From Lachnospiraceae bacterium (GTDB taxonomy: Bacteria > Bacillota > Clostridia > Lachnospirales > Lachnospiraceae): a stretch of 64,000 nt of DNA. The notes under the pieces are model-generated. The model was not told the DNA's origin. It searched no databases and saw only the letters and a list, made by a program, of their open reading frames with translations. How positions within the stretch are numbered: position 1 is the stretch's first letter; the number at the start of each line of letters is the position of its first letter. Of the stretch, positions 18,302 through 26,842 are shown one piece after another. The translations under genes and the position numbers were made by a program. The DNA is taken from NCBI GenBank assembly GCA_910574285.1, contig CAJTAL010000002.1, positions 124,001 to 188,000 on the forward strand, read 5' to 3'.

Positions 18302-18895
18302 ATGGCAGTGAATAGAGTTCCGGTTCTTAAAAGGTGCAGATCCTTGGGAATGGATCCGGTATACCTGGGAATTGATAAAAAGTCCAATAGACAGTTAAAG
18401 AGATCTAATAGAAAAATGAGTGAGTATGGTCTCCAGCTGCGTGAGAAACAGAAAGCAAAATTTATCTACGGTGTATTAGAGAAGCCTTTTAGAAATTATT
18501 TCGAAAAGGCTCAGCGTATGAGCGGTATGACAGGTGAGAACCTGATGAGACTGCTTGAGTCCAGACTGGACAATGTTGTATTTCGTCTCGGACTTGCAAG
18601 AACAAGACGCGAAGCAAGACAGATCGTTGATCATAAGCATGTTCTTGTTAACGGCAAACAGATTAACATTCCGTCCTATCTGCTTAAAGCAGGGGATGTA
18701 GTTGAGATTAAAGAAAAACACAAAAGCTCTCCAAGATACAAAGAGATTGCAGAAGTAACGGGAGGACGCCTGGTTCCAGAGTGGTTGGAAGCCGATCTTG
18801 AGAACCTGAAAGGAACGGTAAAAGAGCTTCCAAGACGTGAGGCGATTGATGTTCCGGTAGATGAGATGTTGATTGTCGAGCTGTATTCCAAATAA
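18302..18895 (+). CDS. rpsD: 30S ribosomal protein S4
   Basis: The 197-residue protein has the N-terminal S4 domain and the S4 RNA-binding motif in [21 protein letters not shown]4 nucleates 30S assembly and in other bacteria represses its own operon. The N-terminal zinc cysteines seen in some S4 forms are absent. GGAGGAG precedes the ATG. Confidence 0.97.
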   Translation: MAVNRVPVLKRCRSLGMDPVYLGIDKKSNRQLKRSNRKMSEYGLQLREKQKAKFIYGVLEKPFRNYFEKAQRMSGMTGENLMRLLESRLDNVVFRLGLARTRREARQIVDHKHVLVNGKQINIPSYLLKAGDVVEIKEKHKSSPRYKEIAEVTGGRLVPEWLEADLENLKGTVKELPRREAIDVPVDEMLIVELYSK

Positions 18896-18925
18896 TAACC
18901 CGTAACACCACAGGAGGTGGACTTA

Positions 18926-19885
18926 GTGTTTGATTTTAATAAACCCAACATCGAAATAACTGAGATTTCAGAAGATAAGAAATATGGCAGATTTGTTGTA
19001 GAACCATTGGAAAGAGGTTATGGTACAACATTAGGAAATTCTCTGAGAAGGATTATGCTTTCATCTTTGCCGGGGGCTGCGATCAGTCAGGTGAAGATTG
19101 ACGGTGTTCTTCACGAGTTCAGTTCTATTCCGGGTGTTAAGGAAGATGTTACCGAGATTATCATGAACTTGAAGTCCCTGGCTATTAAGAATACATCTGA
19201 GACAGATGAACCAAAGACAGCATATATCGAATTTGAAGGAGAAGGTGTTGTCACGGCGGCGGATATTCAGGTAGATCAGGATATTGAGATCATGAATCCG
19301 GAGACAGTAATCGCGACATTGAACGGCGGGGCAGACAGTAAGCTCTATATGGAGCTTACGATCACGAAGGGCAGAGGATATATCAGCTCTGAGAAGAATA
19401 AGGATGATGAATTGCCGATTGCGGTGATTCCGATTGATTCTATCTATACCCCGGTAGAGCGTGTAAACCTTACGGTTGAAAATACACGTGTTGGACAGAT
19501 TACAGATTTCGATAAGTTGACATTAGACGTATATACTGATGGTACATTACTTCCGGACGAGGCAGTCAGTCTTGCGGCAAAGGTATTGAGCGAACATCTG
19601 AAGCTTTTCATTGATCTGTCTGAAGTAGCCCAGGCTGCAGAAGTCATGATCGAGAAGGAAGACGATGAGAAGGAAAAAGTCCTTGAGATGAGTATAGACG
19701 AACTTGAGTTGTCGGTTCGTTCTTACAATTGTCTGAAGAGGGCGGGAATTAATACGGTCGAAGAGCTGACGAACAGGACTCCGGAAGATATGATGAAAGT
19801 ACGGAATCTTGGACGCAAGTCCCTGGAAGAAGTACTCGCAAAATTAGACGAACTAGGCTTAGGCTTAAGCAGAGGGGAAGAGTGA
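18926..19885 (+). CDS. rpoA: RNA polymerase alpha subunit
   Basis: The protein (319 residues from GTG 18926) starts [20 protein letters not shown], has the dimerisation motif [18 protein letters not shown], and ends with the alpha-CTD ([31 protein letters not shown]) that binds UP elements and activators. AGGAGGTGG at 18912-18920 supports GTG 18926 rather than GTG 18917, which lies inside it. Confidence 0.97.
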   Translation: MFDFNKPNIEITEISEDKKYGRFVVEPLERGYGTTLGNSLRRIMLSSLPGAAISQVKIDGVLHEFSSIPGVKEDVTEIIMNLKSLAIKNTSETDEPKTAYIEFEGEGVVTAADIQVDQDIEIMNPETVIATLNGGADSKLYMELTITKGRGYISSEKNKDDELPIAVIPIDSIYTPVERVNLTVENTRVGQITDFDKLTLDVYTDGTLLPDEAVSLAAKVLSEHLKLFIDLSEVAQAAEVMIEKEDDEKEKVLEMSIDELELSVRSYNCLKRAGINTVEELTNRTPEDMMKVRNLGRKSLEEVLAKLDELGLGLSRGEE

Positions 19886-19949
19886 GCACTTGGCGAGGTA
19901 TTACACGAGCCTAGAGCGAACCTTGTTCTTCAAGCGGAGATTGAAGAAC
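19886..19949 (+). repeat. Intergenic structured repeat, forward orientation (rpoA-rplQ gap)
   Basis: Hairpin 1 (19886-19917) pairs GCACTTGG with CCTAGAGC around CGAGGTATTACACGAG, the same inner sequence as in the rpsK-rpsD copies. Hairpin 2 (19925-19949) pairs GTTCTTC with GAAGAAC. It begins one base after the rpoA stop codon. Confidence 0.8.
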
Positions 19950-20043
19950 GTCCTTAATTTAACTATATTTCTGTCAGTAAGTCCAAAGGGCATGGCGGAG
20001 CATTTGGCTAGTAAGCCCGAAGAAGCATAACCAAGTGTGTATG

Positions 20044-20094
20044 ATATTCCCGAAACAGTTTTATTCCATCTTTGTGAAGCTGTTTCGTGAATAT
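20044..20094 (+). promoter_or_regulatory. Long leader hairpin upstream of rplQ
   Basis: ATATTC-C-CGAAACAG faces CTGTTTCG-T-GAATAT: 14 pairs with one mismatch and a 21-base loop. It ends 25 bases before the rplQ start. No U-run follows, so it is not a standard terminator. It may be a processing site or a binding site for feedback control; that is inference. Confidence 0.55.
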
Positions 20095-20118
20095 TCATGG
20101 AATGGAGGAAAAAAGAAG

Positions 20119-20655
20119 ATGGCAAAGTATAGAAAGCTTGGCAGGACATCCAGCCAGCGTAAAGCGTTATTAAGAAACCAGGTAACTGCATTGATTTACC
20201 GCGGTAAGATCGTTACTACAGAGGCAAAGGCAAAAGAGATCCGTAAGATTGCGGAAGGTCTTATTGCAATGGCAGTAAAAGAGAAAGATAACTATGAAGA
20301 AGTAACGGTAAAAGCTAAAGTTGCCCGTAAGGACAAAGACGGCAAGCGAGTAAAAGAAGTTGTAGACGGTAAGAGAGTAACCGTATATGATGAAGTAGAG
20401 AAGAAGATAAAGAAGGATAAGCCAAGCAGACTTCATGCCCGTCGTCAGATGCTGAAGGTACTGTACCCTGTAAAGGATGTACCGGCAGCCAGGGCAGGAA
20501 GAAAGAAAAATACGAAGGATGTAGATCTTGTTGCGAAATTGTTTGATGAGATTGCTCCGAAGTATGAGAATCGTCACGGCGGTTATACAAGAATCGTGAA
20601 GATCGGACAGCGTAAAGGTGACGCTGCAATGGAAGTTCTGATTGAGCTTGTATAA
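20119..20655 (+). CDS. rplQ: 50S ribosomal protein L17 with internal insert
   Basis: The protein [20 protein letters not shown] is L17, which lies near the tunnel exit. It has 178 residues against about 115-130 in most bacteria, because of a charged insert around residues 60-100 ([20 protein letters not shown]). L17 proteins of Lachnospiraceae often carry such an insert. ATG 20119 follows ATGGAGG. It is the last gene of the operon. Confidence 0.95.
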   Translation: MAKYRKLGRTSSQRKALLRNQVTALIYRGKIVTTEAKAKEIRKIAEGLIAMAVKEKDNYEEVTVKAKVARKDKDGKRVKEVVDGKRVTVYDEVEKKIKKDKPSRLHARRQMLKVLYPVKDVPAARAGRKKNTKDVDLVAKLFDEIAPKYENRHGGYTRIVKIGQRKGDAAMEVLIELV

Positions 20656-20685
20656 TTTTATAGAGAGATTTTTTATATGCTGATC

Positions 20686-20731
20686 ATAAAACCGGCACTA
20701 TGTTCCTTCAAGGACATGGCGCCGGTTTTAT
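20686..20731. terminator. Bidirectional terminator closing the ribosomal operon
   Basis: ATAAAACCGGC pairs with GCCGGTTTTAT, with a second inner stem TGT-CCT/AGG-ACA. The A-rich left and T-rich right arms suit both strands. It separates rplQ from the convergent nuclease gene. Confidence 0.85.
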
Positions 20732-20806
20732 AAATGTTTCTGCAGTGTAAGCCCAATCCTGTATGTTTTATCTTTTGTAATTTCTGCATGATTTTTCACC
20801 TGTCTT

Positions 20807-21799
20807 CTAAAATATTCCATAGTCTTTCATTAGATTTTTTCGATAATGCTCGTCATTCAGTGCTTTCTCCAGATCTGCATGACGATTATCCTGAAGCAGT
20901 CTTTTGAAGAGTGCCGCGGCTTCTTGTTGGCCTTTTCTGCGGCCTTCTTTCCGGCCTTCTTCCAGACCTTCTTTCCGGCCTTCTTCCAGACCTTCTTTTC
21001 GACCTTCTTCCAGACCTTCTTCGCGGCCTTCCGCTATGGCTTCTTTCTTTAATAATTTTCTATATTTTCGTTCGCTAAAATCTGTTAGCAACATACTCTT
21101 TACCTCCGCTCTGTTTTTCATCAGAATATCGGCGATTTTGTTCTCCTTCAAACATTCGTCAACCGCATGATCTACAGCTTCCTGAAGCCTATAACCTATG
21201 TTCATATATCTGCGTACCGCTTCTACAAAATAGGCGTACTCTTCCAGGCGCGCGCATCTTTTCATTAATTCCGTGTTATGCCCCATATTGATATTCAGCA
21301 TTATCGCTTTACACTCCAGGGCTGATTCCTGGGCTTCCTTCAGGATAAATGCATCCGAGAGTCTAAGAGTCACTATATCCGGTTGTTCTTCTATACCGTT
21401 GTAGAAGACGATATAGACAGGAGTTGGAAGCGGTATCCGATTCTTTCCATAAATGTTGTAGCCATTTTCCTCTATGTATGCCTTGATCATATCTACGAAG
21501 TAAATCAATCCTCTCAATGGCATATTAGGGTTCATTGTGCTTTGATGTTCATACAGGTTCAGTGTGTTGCTGATTAAAAATGATAAATCATTCTTATACC
21601 CCAGATATACAGCGTTCTCCAGTGTCCTGATTTCCAATTCATCTGTGTCTGTGTAATGACTTGCGTTGACGGCATTATATAGAGACAGCAGATCTTTTTT
21701 GTTTTGGAAAATCAGGCGGAAGAGGCGGTCCTTATACTTACGGTTGATTCGATGGTTCCTGACGGTGTTTATCGCCGATAACATGATTTTCTTTTTCAT
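20807..21799 (-). CDS. Rpn-family recombination-promoting nuclease / PD-(D/E)XK transposase-like
   Basis: The 330-residue protein has the core KNDLSFLISNTLNLYEHQST followed by NPNMPLRGLIYFVDM, the pattern of Rpn (PD-(D/E)XK) nucleases; D and ExQ are the catalytic positions. The C-terminal part has three or more copies of an 8-residue EGRKEGLE repeat, encoded by a 24-bp DNA repeat at about 20946-21030. Such families are numerous in Lachnospiraceae and often isolated, as here. AAGGAGG precedes the ATG. Confidence 0.85.
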   Translation of the reverse strand: MKKKIMLSAINTVRNHRINRKYKDRLFRLIFQNKKDLLSLYNAVNASHYTDTDELEIRTLENAVYLGYKNDLSFLISNTLNLYEHQSTMNPNMPLRGLIYFVDMIKAYIEENGYNIYGKNRIPLPTPVYIVFYNGIEEQPDIVTLRLSDAFILKEAQESALECKAIMLNINMGHNTELMKRCARLEEYAYFVEAVRRYMNIGYRLQEAVDHAVDECLKENKIADILMKNRAEVKSMLLTDFSERKYRKLLKKEAIAEGREEGLEEGRKEGLEEGRKEGLEEGRKEGRRKGQQEAAALFKRLLQDNRHADLEKALNDEHYRKNLMKDYGIF

Positions 21800-22220
21800 A
21801 TCTATCCTCCTTCATTTTAGCATAGATTGTGTTTAAAATACAGCAAATATGTGCCAGAACAGTTTTTTGTATAAATGATAATTGAGTAATCCGGCGAAAT
21901 GCCGGGCAGAATATAAAGAGCGAATGCCTCTTAGAACTCTTGAATGTAAGTATAGCATGCAGGATATAGAAATACAATATGCTTTACAAATTTTCTATAT
22001 CTATCTATAATTATATGGAGGAATAGAAGAAATGTCAGAATATATCTGAGGGAAAAAGGAATAATAAGGAACAGGTGAAATATTTTGGCGAAATTGGCAG
22101 TAAAGATACCCTTTTAGAGTGCTTAGGAATGTCGAAATGCCTTGACAAATATACATAAGAAGGGTATCTTATAATATAGGCATAAACGCATGTCAGATGA
22201 AGTAAGAAAGGGAGCGTAGA
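21800..22220 (+). promoter_or_regulatory. Gap with LCP promoter and an 11-bp inverted repeat
   Basis: TTGACA lies at 22142-22147, with TATCTT 17 bases later (22165-22170), overlapping a TATAAT at 22170-22175. AAGATACCCTT at 22103-22113 and AAGGGTATCTT at 22160-22170 form a perfect 11-bp inverted repeat that spans this promoter, and the right arm covers the -10 element. This suggests an operator. The rest of the 421-base gap has no gene that I can support. Confidence 0.5.
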
Positions 22221-23654
22221 ATGAGACGAAAGCGACAGCGCAGAGTGGTTGGTTTCTTCGGAAAGATCATTTCGTTGATGCAGCTTGGGGCATCTATATG
22301 GTTTATCTTTGGCCTTTGGACCAGCGGGATGGTACCGATGAAATACTTGCTGGCTATTACTGTTATTGCCCTGTCTATGTTCCTGGTCACATCTGGACTG
22401 CAGCTTGCAGACAGTGACAGAGCGAACCTTACAGGTATGTTTTTAAGCGTATTGTTTCTTGGCGTTTTTGCATTCGGAACAGCAGTTTTCTTGTGGACGA
22501 ATGGTATGCTTGCAGGTATAGGAGGAGCTACCTATAAGATAGATAATATGCTTGTAGTTGTCCGTGCGGATGATCCGGCAGAGAATATTACGGATGCCAA
22601 AGATTATCTGTTCGGCAGACAGACAACCGTTGACCAGAAGAATATTGAGAAGACGCTGAATGAGATACAGAATAAGGTTGGTCAGGAAATTTCTATTGTC
22701 CAATATGAGATGATTCAGGAGGAAGCACAGGCGCTTCTTAGCGGAGAAATCGGGGCAGCCGTATATAACGAGGCATATGCAGGCATGATAGAAGACGCGA
22801 TCGAAGGATATTCGGATCAGATAAAGATATTGTTTAATTACGAGATCCGGACGAAGATTGAGGGAAACGGAGCGAGAAGTGTCGAAAAGCCGTTTAATGT
22901 CTATATCAGCGGTATTGATGTCTCAGGGCCGATTACGACATGCAGCCGAAGTGATGTAAATATCATTATGACGGTGGATCCTGAGGAAAAGAAGGTTCTG
23001 CTGACAACGACGCCAAGAGATTATTATGTGGTCATTCCAGAGATATCAAACGGTCAGAGGGACAAGCTTACACATGCGGGAATCTACGGCGTGGATCGCT
23101 CCATAGCAACGTTGGAGAATCTTTATGGTATTGAGATACCTTTTTATGCCAGAGTGAATTTTACGTCCTTAATTAAGATTGTAGATGCATTGGGAGGCAT
23201 AGATGTGAATTCCGAATATTCCTTTGAGAGCGGAGGTTACAGCTTCTCTGAGGGAATGAATCATATGGATGGTAAGAAAGCGCTGGCATTTTCAAGAGAG
23301 CGCTATAGCTTCTCAGACGGCGACAATCAGAGAGGAAAGAACCAGGAGGCGGTGTTGGCTGCAATTATAGAGAAAGCGGCGTCACCGGCGATTCTGACCA
23401 GTGCAAATCAAATACTGGGTAATATAGGAAGCTCCGTGGAGACGAATATGACGCATGATGAGATGGCCCAGTTGATCAATATGCAGTTATCGGATGGAGG
23501 CGCATGGGATGTTGAGTCACAGGCAGCCAGCGGACAGGGAGATACGCAGGCATGTTTTTCATCGGGATCTCAGCAGTTGTATGTTATGTGGCCTGACGAG
23601 GCTGTTGTCGAGGAATTGTCAACGAAGATGAAGAAAGTATTAGAAGAGAATTAA
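22221..23654 (+). CDS. LytR-CpsA-Psr (LCP) family glycopolymer ligase
   Basis: LCP proteins attach cell-wall polysaccharides to peptidoglycan outside the membrane. The 477-residue protein has a basic start, about three hydrophobic segments in its first 110 residues, an accessory region, and the LCP catalytic domain with FNVYISGIDVSGP, LLTTTPRDYYVVIP and AFSRERYSFSDGDNQRGKNQ, including the arginines that bind the polyprenyl phosphate. GGGAGCG precedes the ATG. It lies upstream of polysaccharide genes, which fits its role. Confidence 0.92.
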   Translation: MRRKRQRRVVGFFGKIISLMQLGASIWFIFGLWTSGMVPMKYLLAITVIALSMFLVTSGLQLADSDRANLTGMFLSVLFLGVFAFGTAVFLWTNGMLAGIGGATYKIDNMLVVVRADDPAENITDAKDYLFGRQTTVDQKNIEKTLNEIQNKVGQEISIVQYEMIQEEAQALLSGEIGAAVYNEAYAGMIEDAIEGYSDQIKILFNYEIRTKIEGNGARSVEKPFNVYISGIDVSGPITTCSRSDVNIIMTVDPEEKKVLLTTTPRDYYVVIPEISNGQRDKLTHAGIYGVDRSIATLENLYGIEIPFYARVNFTSLIKIVDALGGIDVNSEYSFESGGYSFSEGMNHMDGKKALAFSRERYSFSDGDNQRGKNQEAVLAAIIEKAASPAILTSANQILGNIGSSVETNMTHDEMAQLINMQLSDGGAWDVESQAASGQGDTQACFSSGSQQLYVMWPDEAVVEELSTKMKKVLEEN

Positions 23655-23743
23655 AAGGACCGTCCGGACAGAAGAGTTTTTCAGGGAGAAGCAGTGGGAG
23701 GCTTCGGGAAGGTGCGGTCTTCAGGAAAGAGAGTAGAGAGAGA

Positions 23744-23866
23744 ATGGTAGTAGATCCATACAGAGCCATTGCGGCAGTTGTAATAGTTGTTATAATCGGG
23801 ATGATAATTTTTGTTGTCAGAAATAGAAAAACATGGAAGAGTAGGCTGGTAAAGAGATATGAATAA
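23744..23866 (+). CDS. Small single-pass membrane protein
   Basis: The 40-residue ORF starts MVVDPYRAIAAVVIVVIIGM, continues with IIFVVRN and ends in a basic tail. It is a clear single transmembrane helix. Its stop overlaps the start of the next gene by 8 bases, which suggests coupled translation and a real gene. I do not recognise its family. The binding site is weak (GAGAGAG). Confidence 0.55.
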   Translation: MVVDPYRAIAAVVIVVIIGMIIFVVRNRKTWKSRLVKRYE

Positions 23867-25715
23867 GTTACAAGAATGGACCTGGGTTCACAAGGCTGCC
23901 CTGGTTGCTTTTCTGGATGTGATCATCGTATTATTCTCTTATCTTGTAGCGTTACTGGCACGTTTTGATTTTAAATTTTCCGCGATACCGGCGAATTACA
24001 TTGAAGGCTATCTGTGGTCTATGCCCTTCTGGGTGGCGGCGACTATTGTAGTGTTCTATGTGTGCAGACTTTACCACAGTGTGTGGAGCCTTGCGAGTAT
24101 ATCTGAGCTTCAGATGAGTGTGGTATCATACATGATACTGCTGGTGGTATACGTTGCAGGCACGGTATTTATGCGTCTTAAGATGCCGAGATCCTATTAT
24201 TTCATAGGATATCTCTTGAGCTTCGGGCTGACGACGATATTGCGCTTCTCGTACCGTATCATACGTTTTTATCTGGGAAAGAGCGAGACAGATGCGGACA
24301 GCACCGACCGGATTATGATTGTCGGCGGAGGCGCGGCAGGGCAGATCCTGATCAAGGAGCTGACGAATGGTAAGAGATATCACACGAAAGTGTGCTGTGT
24401 GATTGATGACAATCCAAATAAGCTGGGGAGAGTACTGGAAGGTATTCCGATTGTGGGAAATCGTAACGATATCCTGACAATGGTAAAGAAGTATAAAATT
24501 AATCACATCATTTACGCAATACCGGCTACAACGGGTAAGAACCGCAAGGAGATCCTGAATATCTGTAAAGAGACAGATTGCAAGCTGCAGACGGTTCCCA
24601 GCGTAGCACAGTTGATCAACGGTGAGGTGAGTGTCACCAGGATTCGCGACGTAGAGATTACGGACCTCTTAGGGCGGGCGCAGGTGAAGGTAAATAACCA
24701 TGAGATCCTGGCGGCCATCCGGAATCAGGTGGTGCTGGTTACAGGAGGCGGCGGTTCTATTGGAAGCGAGCTTTGCAGACAGATTGCAAAGGCAGGTCCG
24801 AAGCGGTTGATTATATTTGATATCTATGAAAATAATGCGTATGAGATACAGCAGGAACTGAAGCGGAGTTATAAGAGTCTGGAAGTAATCGTATTGATCG
24901 GTTCAGTGCGTAACAGTAACCGGATCGACTGGGTTATGGATACATACAGGCCGGATATCGTATATCATGCGGCGGCACATAAGCATGTGCCGTTGATGGA
25001 AGAGAGTCCGAATGAGGCGATCAAGAACAACGTAATCGGTACATATAAGACCGCAAAAGCAGCGGCCAGGGTTAAAGTACGCAAATTCGTGTTCATTTCT
25101 ACGGATAAGGCAGTGAATCCGACCAACATCATGGGCGCCTCCAAGCGTCTGTGCGAGATGGTTGTTCAGATGATGGACCGTAAGTGTAAATCGACAGACT
25201 TTGTGGCAGTACGTTTTGGAAATGTCTTAGGAAGCAACGGAAGCGTTATTCCGCTCTTTAAGAAGCAGATCGCGGAAGGCGGTCCGGTCACCGTTACGGA
25301 TAAGGATATCATCCGGTATTTCATGACGATCCCGGAAGCGGTGTCCCTGGTACTGCAGGCGTCCTACTATGCGAAGGGCGGCGAGATCTTTATCCTGGAT
25401 ATGGGCGAGCCTGTCCGTATCGACGATATGGCACGGAACTTGATCCGGTTATCAGGTTATACGCCGGATGTGGATATCCCGGTTATATATACGGGGCTAA
25501 GGCCCGGCGAGAAGCTGTATGAAGAGCTGCTCATGAGCGAGGAAGGCATGCAGGATACAGAGAATGAATTGATCCATATTGGGCATCCGATAGAGATGGA
25601 TGATGAATGGTTTGAGGAAAAACTGGAGCTGCTGGATGAACTGAGCTGTAATGAGTCAGATGATATCAAAAAAATAGTGGCAGAGATAGTTCCGACATAT
25701 CAGTATCAAGATTAG
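23859..25715 (+). CDS. CapD/FlaA1-type UDP-sugar 4,6-dehydratase, membrane-anchored
   Basis: The 618-residue protein has four N-terminal membrane helices (about residues 10-135), a first Rossmann-like domain with MIVGGGAAGQILIKEL, and a second NAD-binding domain with LVTGGGGSIGSELCRQI and SxnK-type catalytic residues around STDKAVNPTNIMGASK. This is the WbpM/PglF type, which makes UDP-4-keto-6-deoxy sugars for surface glycans. It opens the polysaccharide region. Confidence 0.93.
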   Translation: MNKLQEWTWVHKAALVAFLDVIIVLFSYLVALLARFDFKFSAIPANYIEGYLWSMPFWVAATIVVFYVCRLYHSVWSLASISELQMSVVSYMILLVVYVAGTVFMRLKMPRSYYFIGYLLSFGLTTILRFSYRIIRFYLGKSETDADSTDRIMIVGGGAAGQILIKELTNGKRYHTKVCCVIDDNPNKLGRVLEGIPIVGNRNDILTMVKKYKINHIIYAIPATTGKNRKEILNICKETDCKLQTVPSVAQLINGEVSVTRIRDVEITDLLGRAQVKVNNHEILAAIRNQVVLVTGGGGSIGSELCRQIAKAGPKRLIIFDIYENNAYEIQQELKRSYKSLEVIVLIGSVRNSNRIDWVMDTYRPDIVYHAAAHKHVPLMEESPNEAIKNNVIGTYKTAKAAARVKVRKFVFISTDKAVNPTNIMGASKRLCEMVVQMMDRKCKSTDFVAVRFGNVLGSNGSVIPLFKKQIAEGGPVTVTDKDIIRYFMTIPEAVSLVLQASYYAKGGEIFILDMGEPVRIDDMARNLIRLSGYTPDVDIPVIYTGLRPGEKLYEELLMSEEGMQDTENELIHIGHPIEMDDEWFEEKLELLDELSCNESDDIKKIVAEIVPTYQYQD

Positions 25716-25773
25716 GACGGCAGATAGTAACTTCTTACAGGAATGAAAGTTATTGCCAGTGAATGTATGTGGG

Positions 25774-25814
25774 AAATATCTTGACAAATCTGTTGGGATG
25801 GGATATTTTATAAT
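25774..25814 (+). promoter_or_regulatory. Putative promoter of the polysaccharide cluster
   Basis: TTGACA at 25781-25786 is followed after 17 bases by TATTTT (25804-25809), overlapping TATAAT at 25809-25814. The layout resembles the LCP gene promoter. A 7-bp inverted repeat (AAATATC 25774-25780, GATATTT 25802-25808) flanks the -35. Confidence 0.55.
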
Positions 25815-25893
25815 AGATAACCGATTCATATTATTTAAAATTTTATGTTTTTAATCCGTGATTGGTTATAAGTATTAAAGTTAATGAAAAATT

Positions 25894-25937
25894 CTTGAGT
25901 TTCCAAATCGTCGCTTCGCCGCGTTTGGAAATTTAAG
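25894..25937 (+). promoter_or_regulatory. Leader hairpin 1 upstream of loaP-like gene
   Basis: CTTGAGTTTCCAAA pairs with TTTGGAAATTTAAG over 14 positions with two G-U pairs, around a CG-rich loop. It lies in the 577-base leader of an operon whose first gene is a NusG-type antiterminator. It could be the RNA feature that such factors recognise, which is an inference. Confidence 0.5.
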
Positions 25938-26041
25938 TTGTCATGAAAGAATTAGTAGTCCGCCTGATTTAAAGACGGAATGGCGAAGCTTGCCCATTTG
26001 GGATGAGAATAGGATTTGATTGTCTAAGGATTGTCTAAACG

Positions 26042-26114
26042 TGGACTTACTAGAAGAGCACTCTACAACTTTGGAAAGTGAAAGAAGTTGTGGAGTGCTT
26101 TTCTAGTAAGTCCA
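26042..26114 (+). promoter_or_regulatory. Leader hairpin 2, 30-bp stem, upstream of loaP-like gene
   Basis: The arms at 26042-26071 and 26085-26114 pair at all 30 positions with only two G-U pairs, around a 13-base loop (TGGAAAGTGAAAG). No long U-run follows. It is the most stable hairpin I found in the window. Candidate roles are an antitermination or terminator target, or the relic of a palindromic insertion. The rest of the leader (26115-26292) is AT-rich, with no gene seen. Confidence 0.65.
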
Positions 26115-26292
26115 TATTTATATGGATAACAAGTTTTAAAATAGCTAATTTTTGTATTTATAGTTTTAATATATAGAGAGTTATTCCTTTTAACAGTGAA
26201 CCAAGAGTATTTGTTTGTACGTATTTTCAGGTATCTGCTACAGGGATTTTTATTAATTATAGAAAAAAATAGATGTAAATAAGGAGTGTGCT

Positions 26293-26799
26293 ATGTGGTA
26301 CGTGATGCAAGTCCGCACAGGTTCAGAAGAAAATATTCAATTACAGTGTCAAAAGGATATCTCTTCTGATATACTGGAGGATTGTTTTATCCCTTATTAT
26401 GAAGAAAAAAAGAATATAAAGGGCGAGTGGAAAACACAAAGGAAAATTCTTTTTCCAGGTTATGTGTTTTTAGATTCCCGGCAAGTCGTGAGGCTTTATT
26501 CGAATCTGCAGCAGGTGTCCGGACTTACGAAGCTTTTAAAGACAGGTGATGAAGTAGTTCCGCTTACTAAAGAAGAAGTACATTTTCTCAAGACGTTTGG
26601 CGGAGAAGAGCAGATTGTCGCTGTATCGGAAGGGATTATAGAAAATTCAAAGGTAATAGTTATGTCAGGACCTTTGATGGGAAAAGAAGGATATATTAAA
26701 AGGATTGATCGCCATAAACGTCGAGCATTTTTAGAGATGCCAATGTTTGGGAGGGTTCAGAAGATACAGGTGGGATTGGAAATTGTAGCGAAGATATAA
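26293..26799 (+). CDS. loaP: LoaP/NusG-like transcription antiterminator
   Basis: The 168-residue protein begins MWYVMQVRTGSEENIQLQCQ (NusG N-terminal domain), has KILFPGYVFLDSRQ, and ends with a KOW region (VIVMSGPLMGKEGYIKRIDR). Specialised NusG paralogues of the LoaP type prevent premature termination in long polysaccharide and antibiotic operons by recognising RNA in the leader. Its place as the first gene of this cluster fits that role. AAGGAGTG precedes the ATG. Confidence 0.87.
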   Translation: MWYVMQVRTGSEENIQLQCQKDISSDILEDCFIPYYEEKKNIKGEWKTQRKILFPGYVFLDSRQVVRLYSNLQQVSGLTKLLKTGDEVVPLTKEEVHFLKTFGGEEQIVAVSEGIIENSKVIVMSGPLMGKEGYIKRIDRHKRRAFLEMPMFGRVQKIQVGLEIVAKI

Positions 26800-26842
26800 T
26801 ATGTTATATCTTCGCTTTTGAAATTGTGAGAGGAGATAGTGA

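Noticed and set aside
20904-21170. Plus-strand ORF rich in SRPSFRPS repeats
   Set aside because: It is the antisense of the EGRKEGLE repeat of the Rpn nuclease gene. It lacks a ribosome-binding site.
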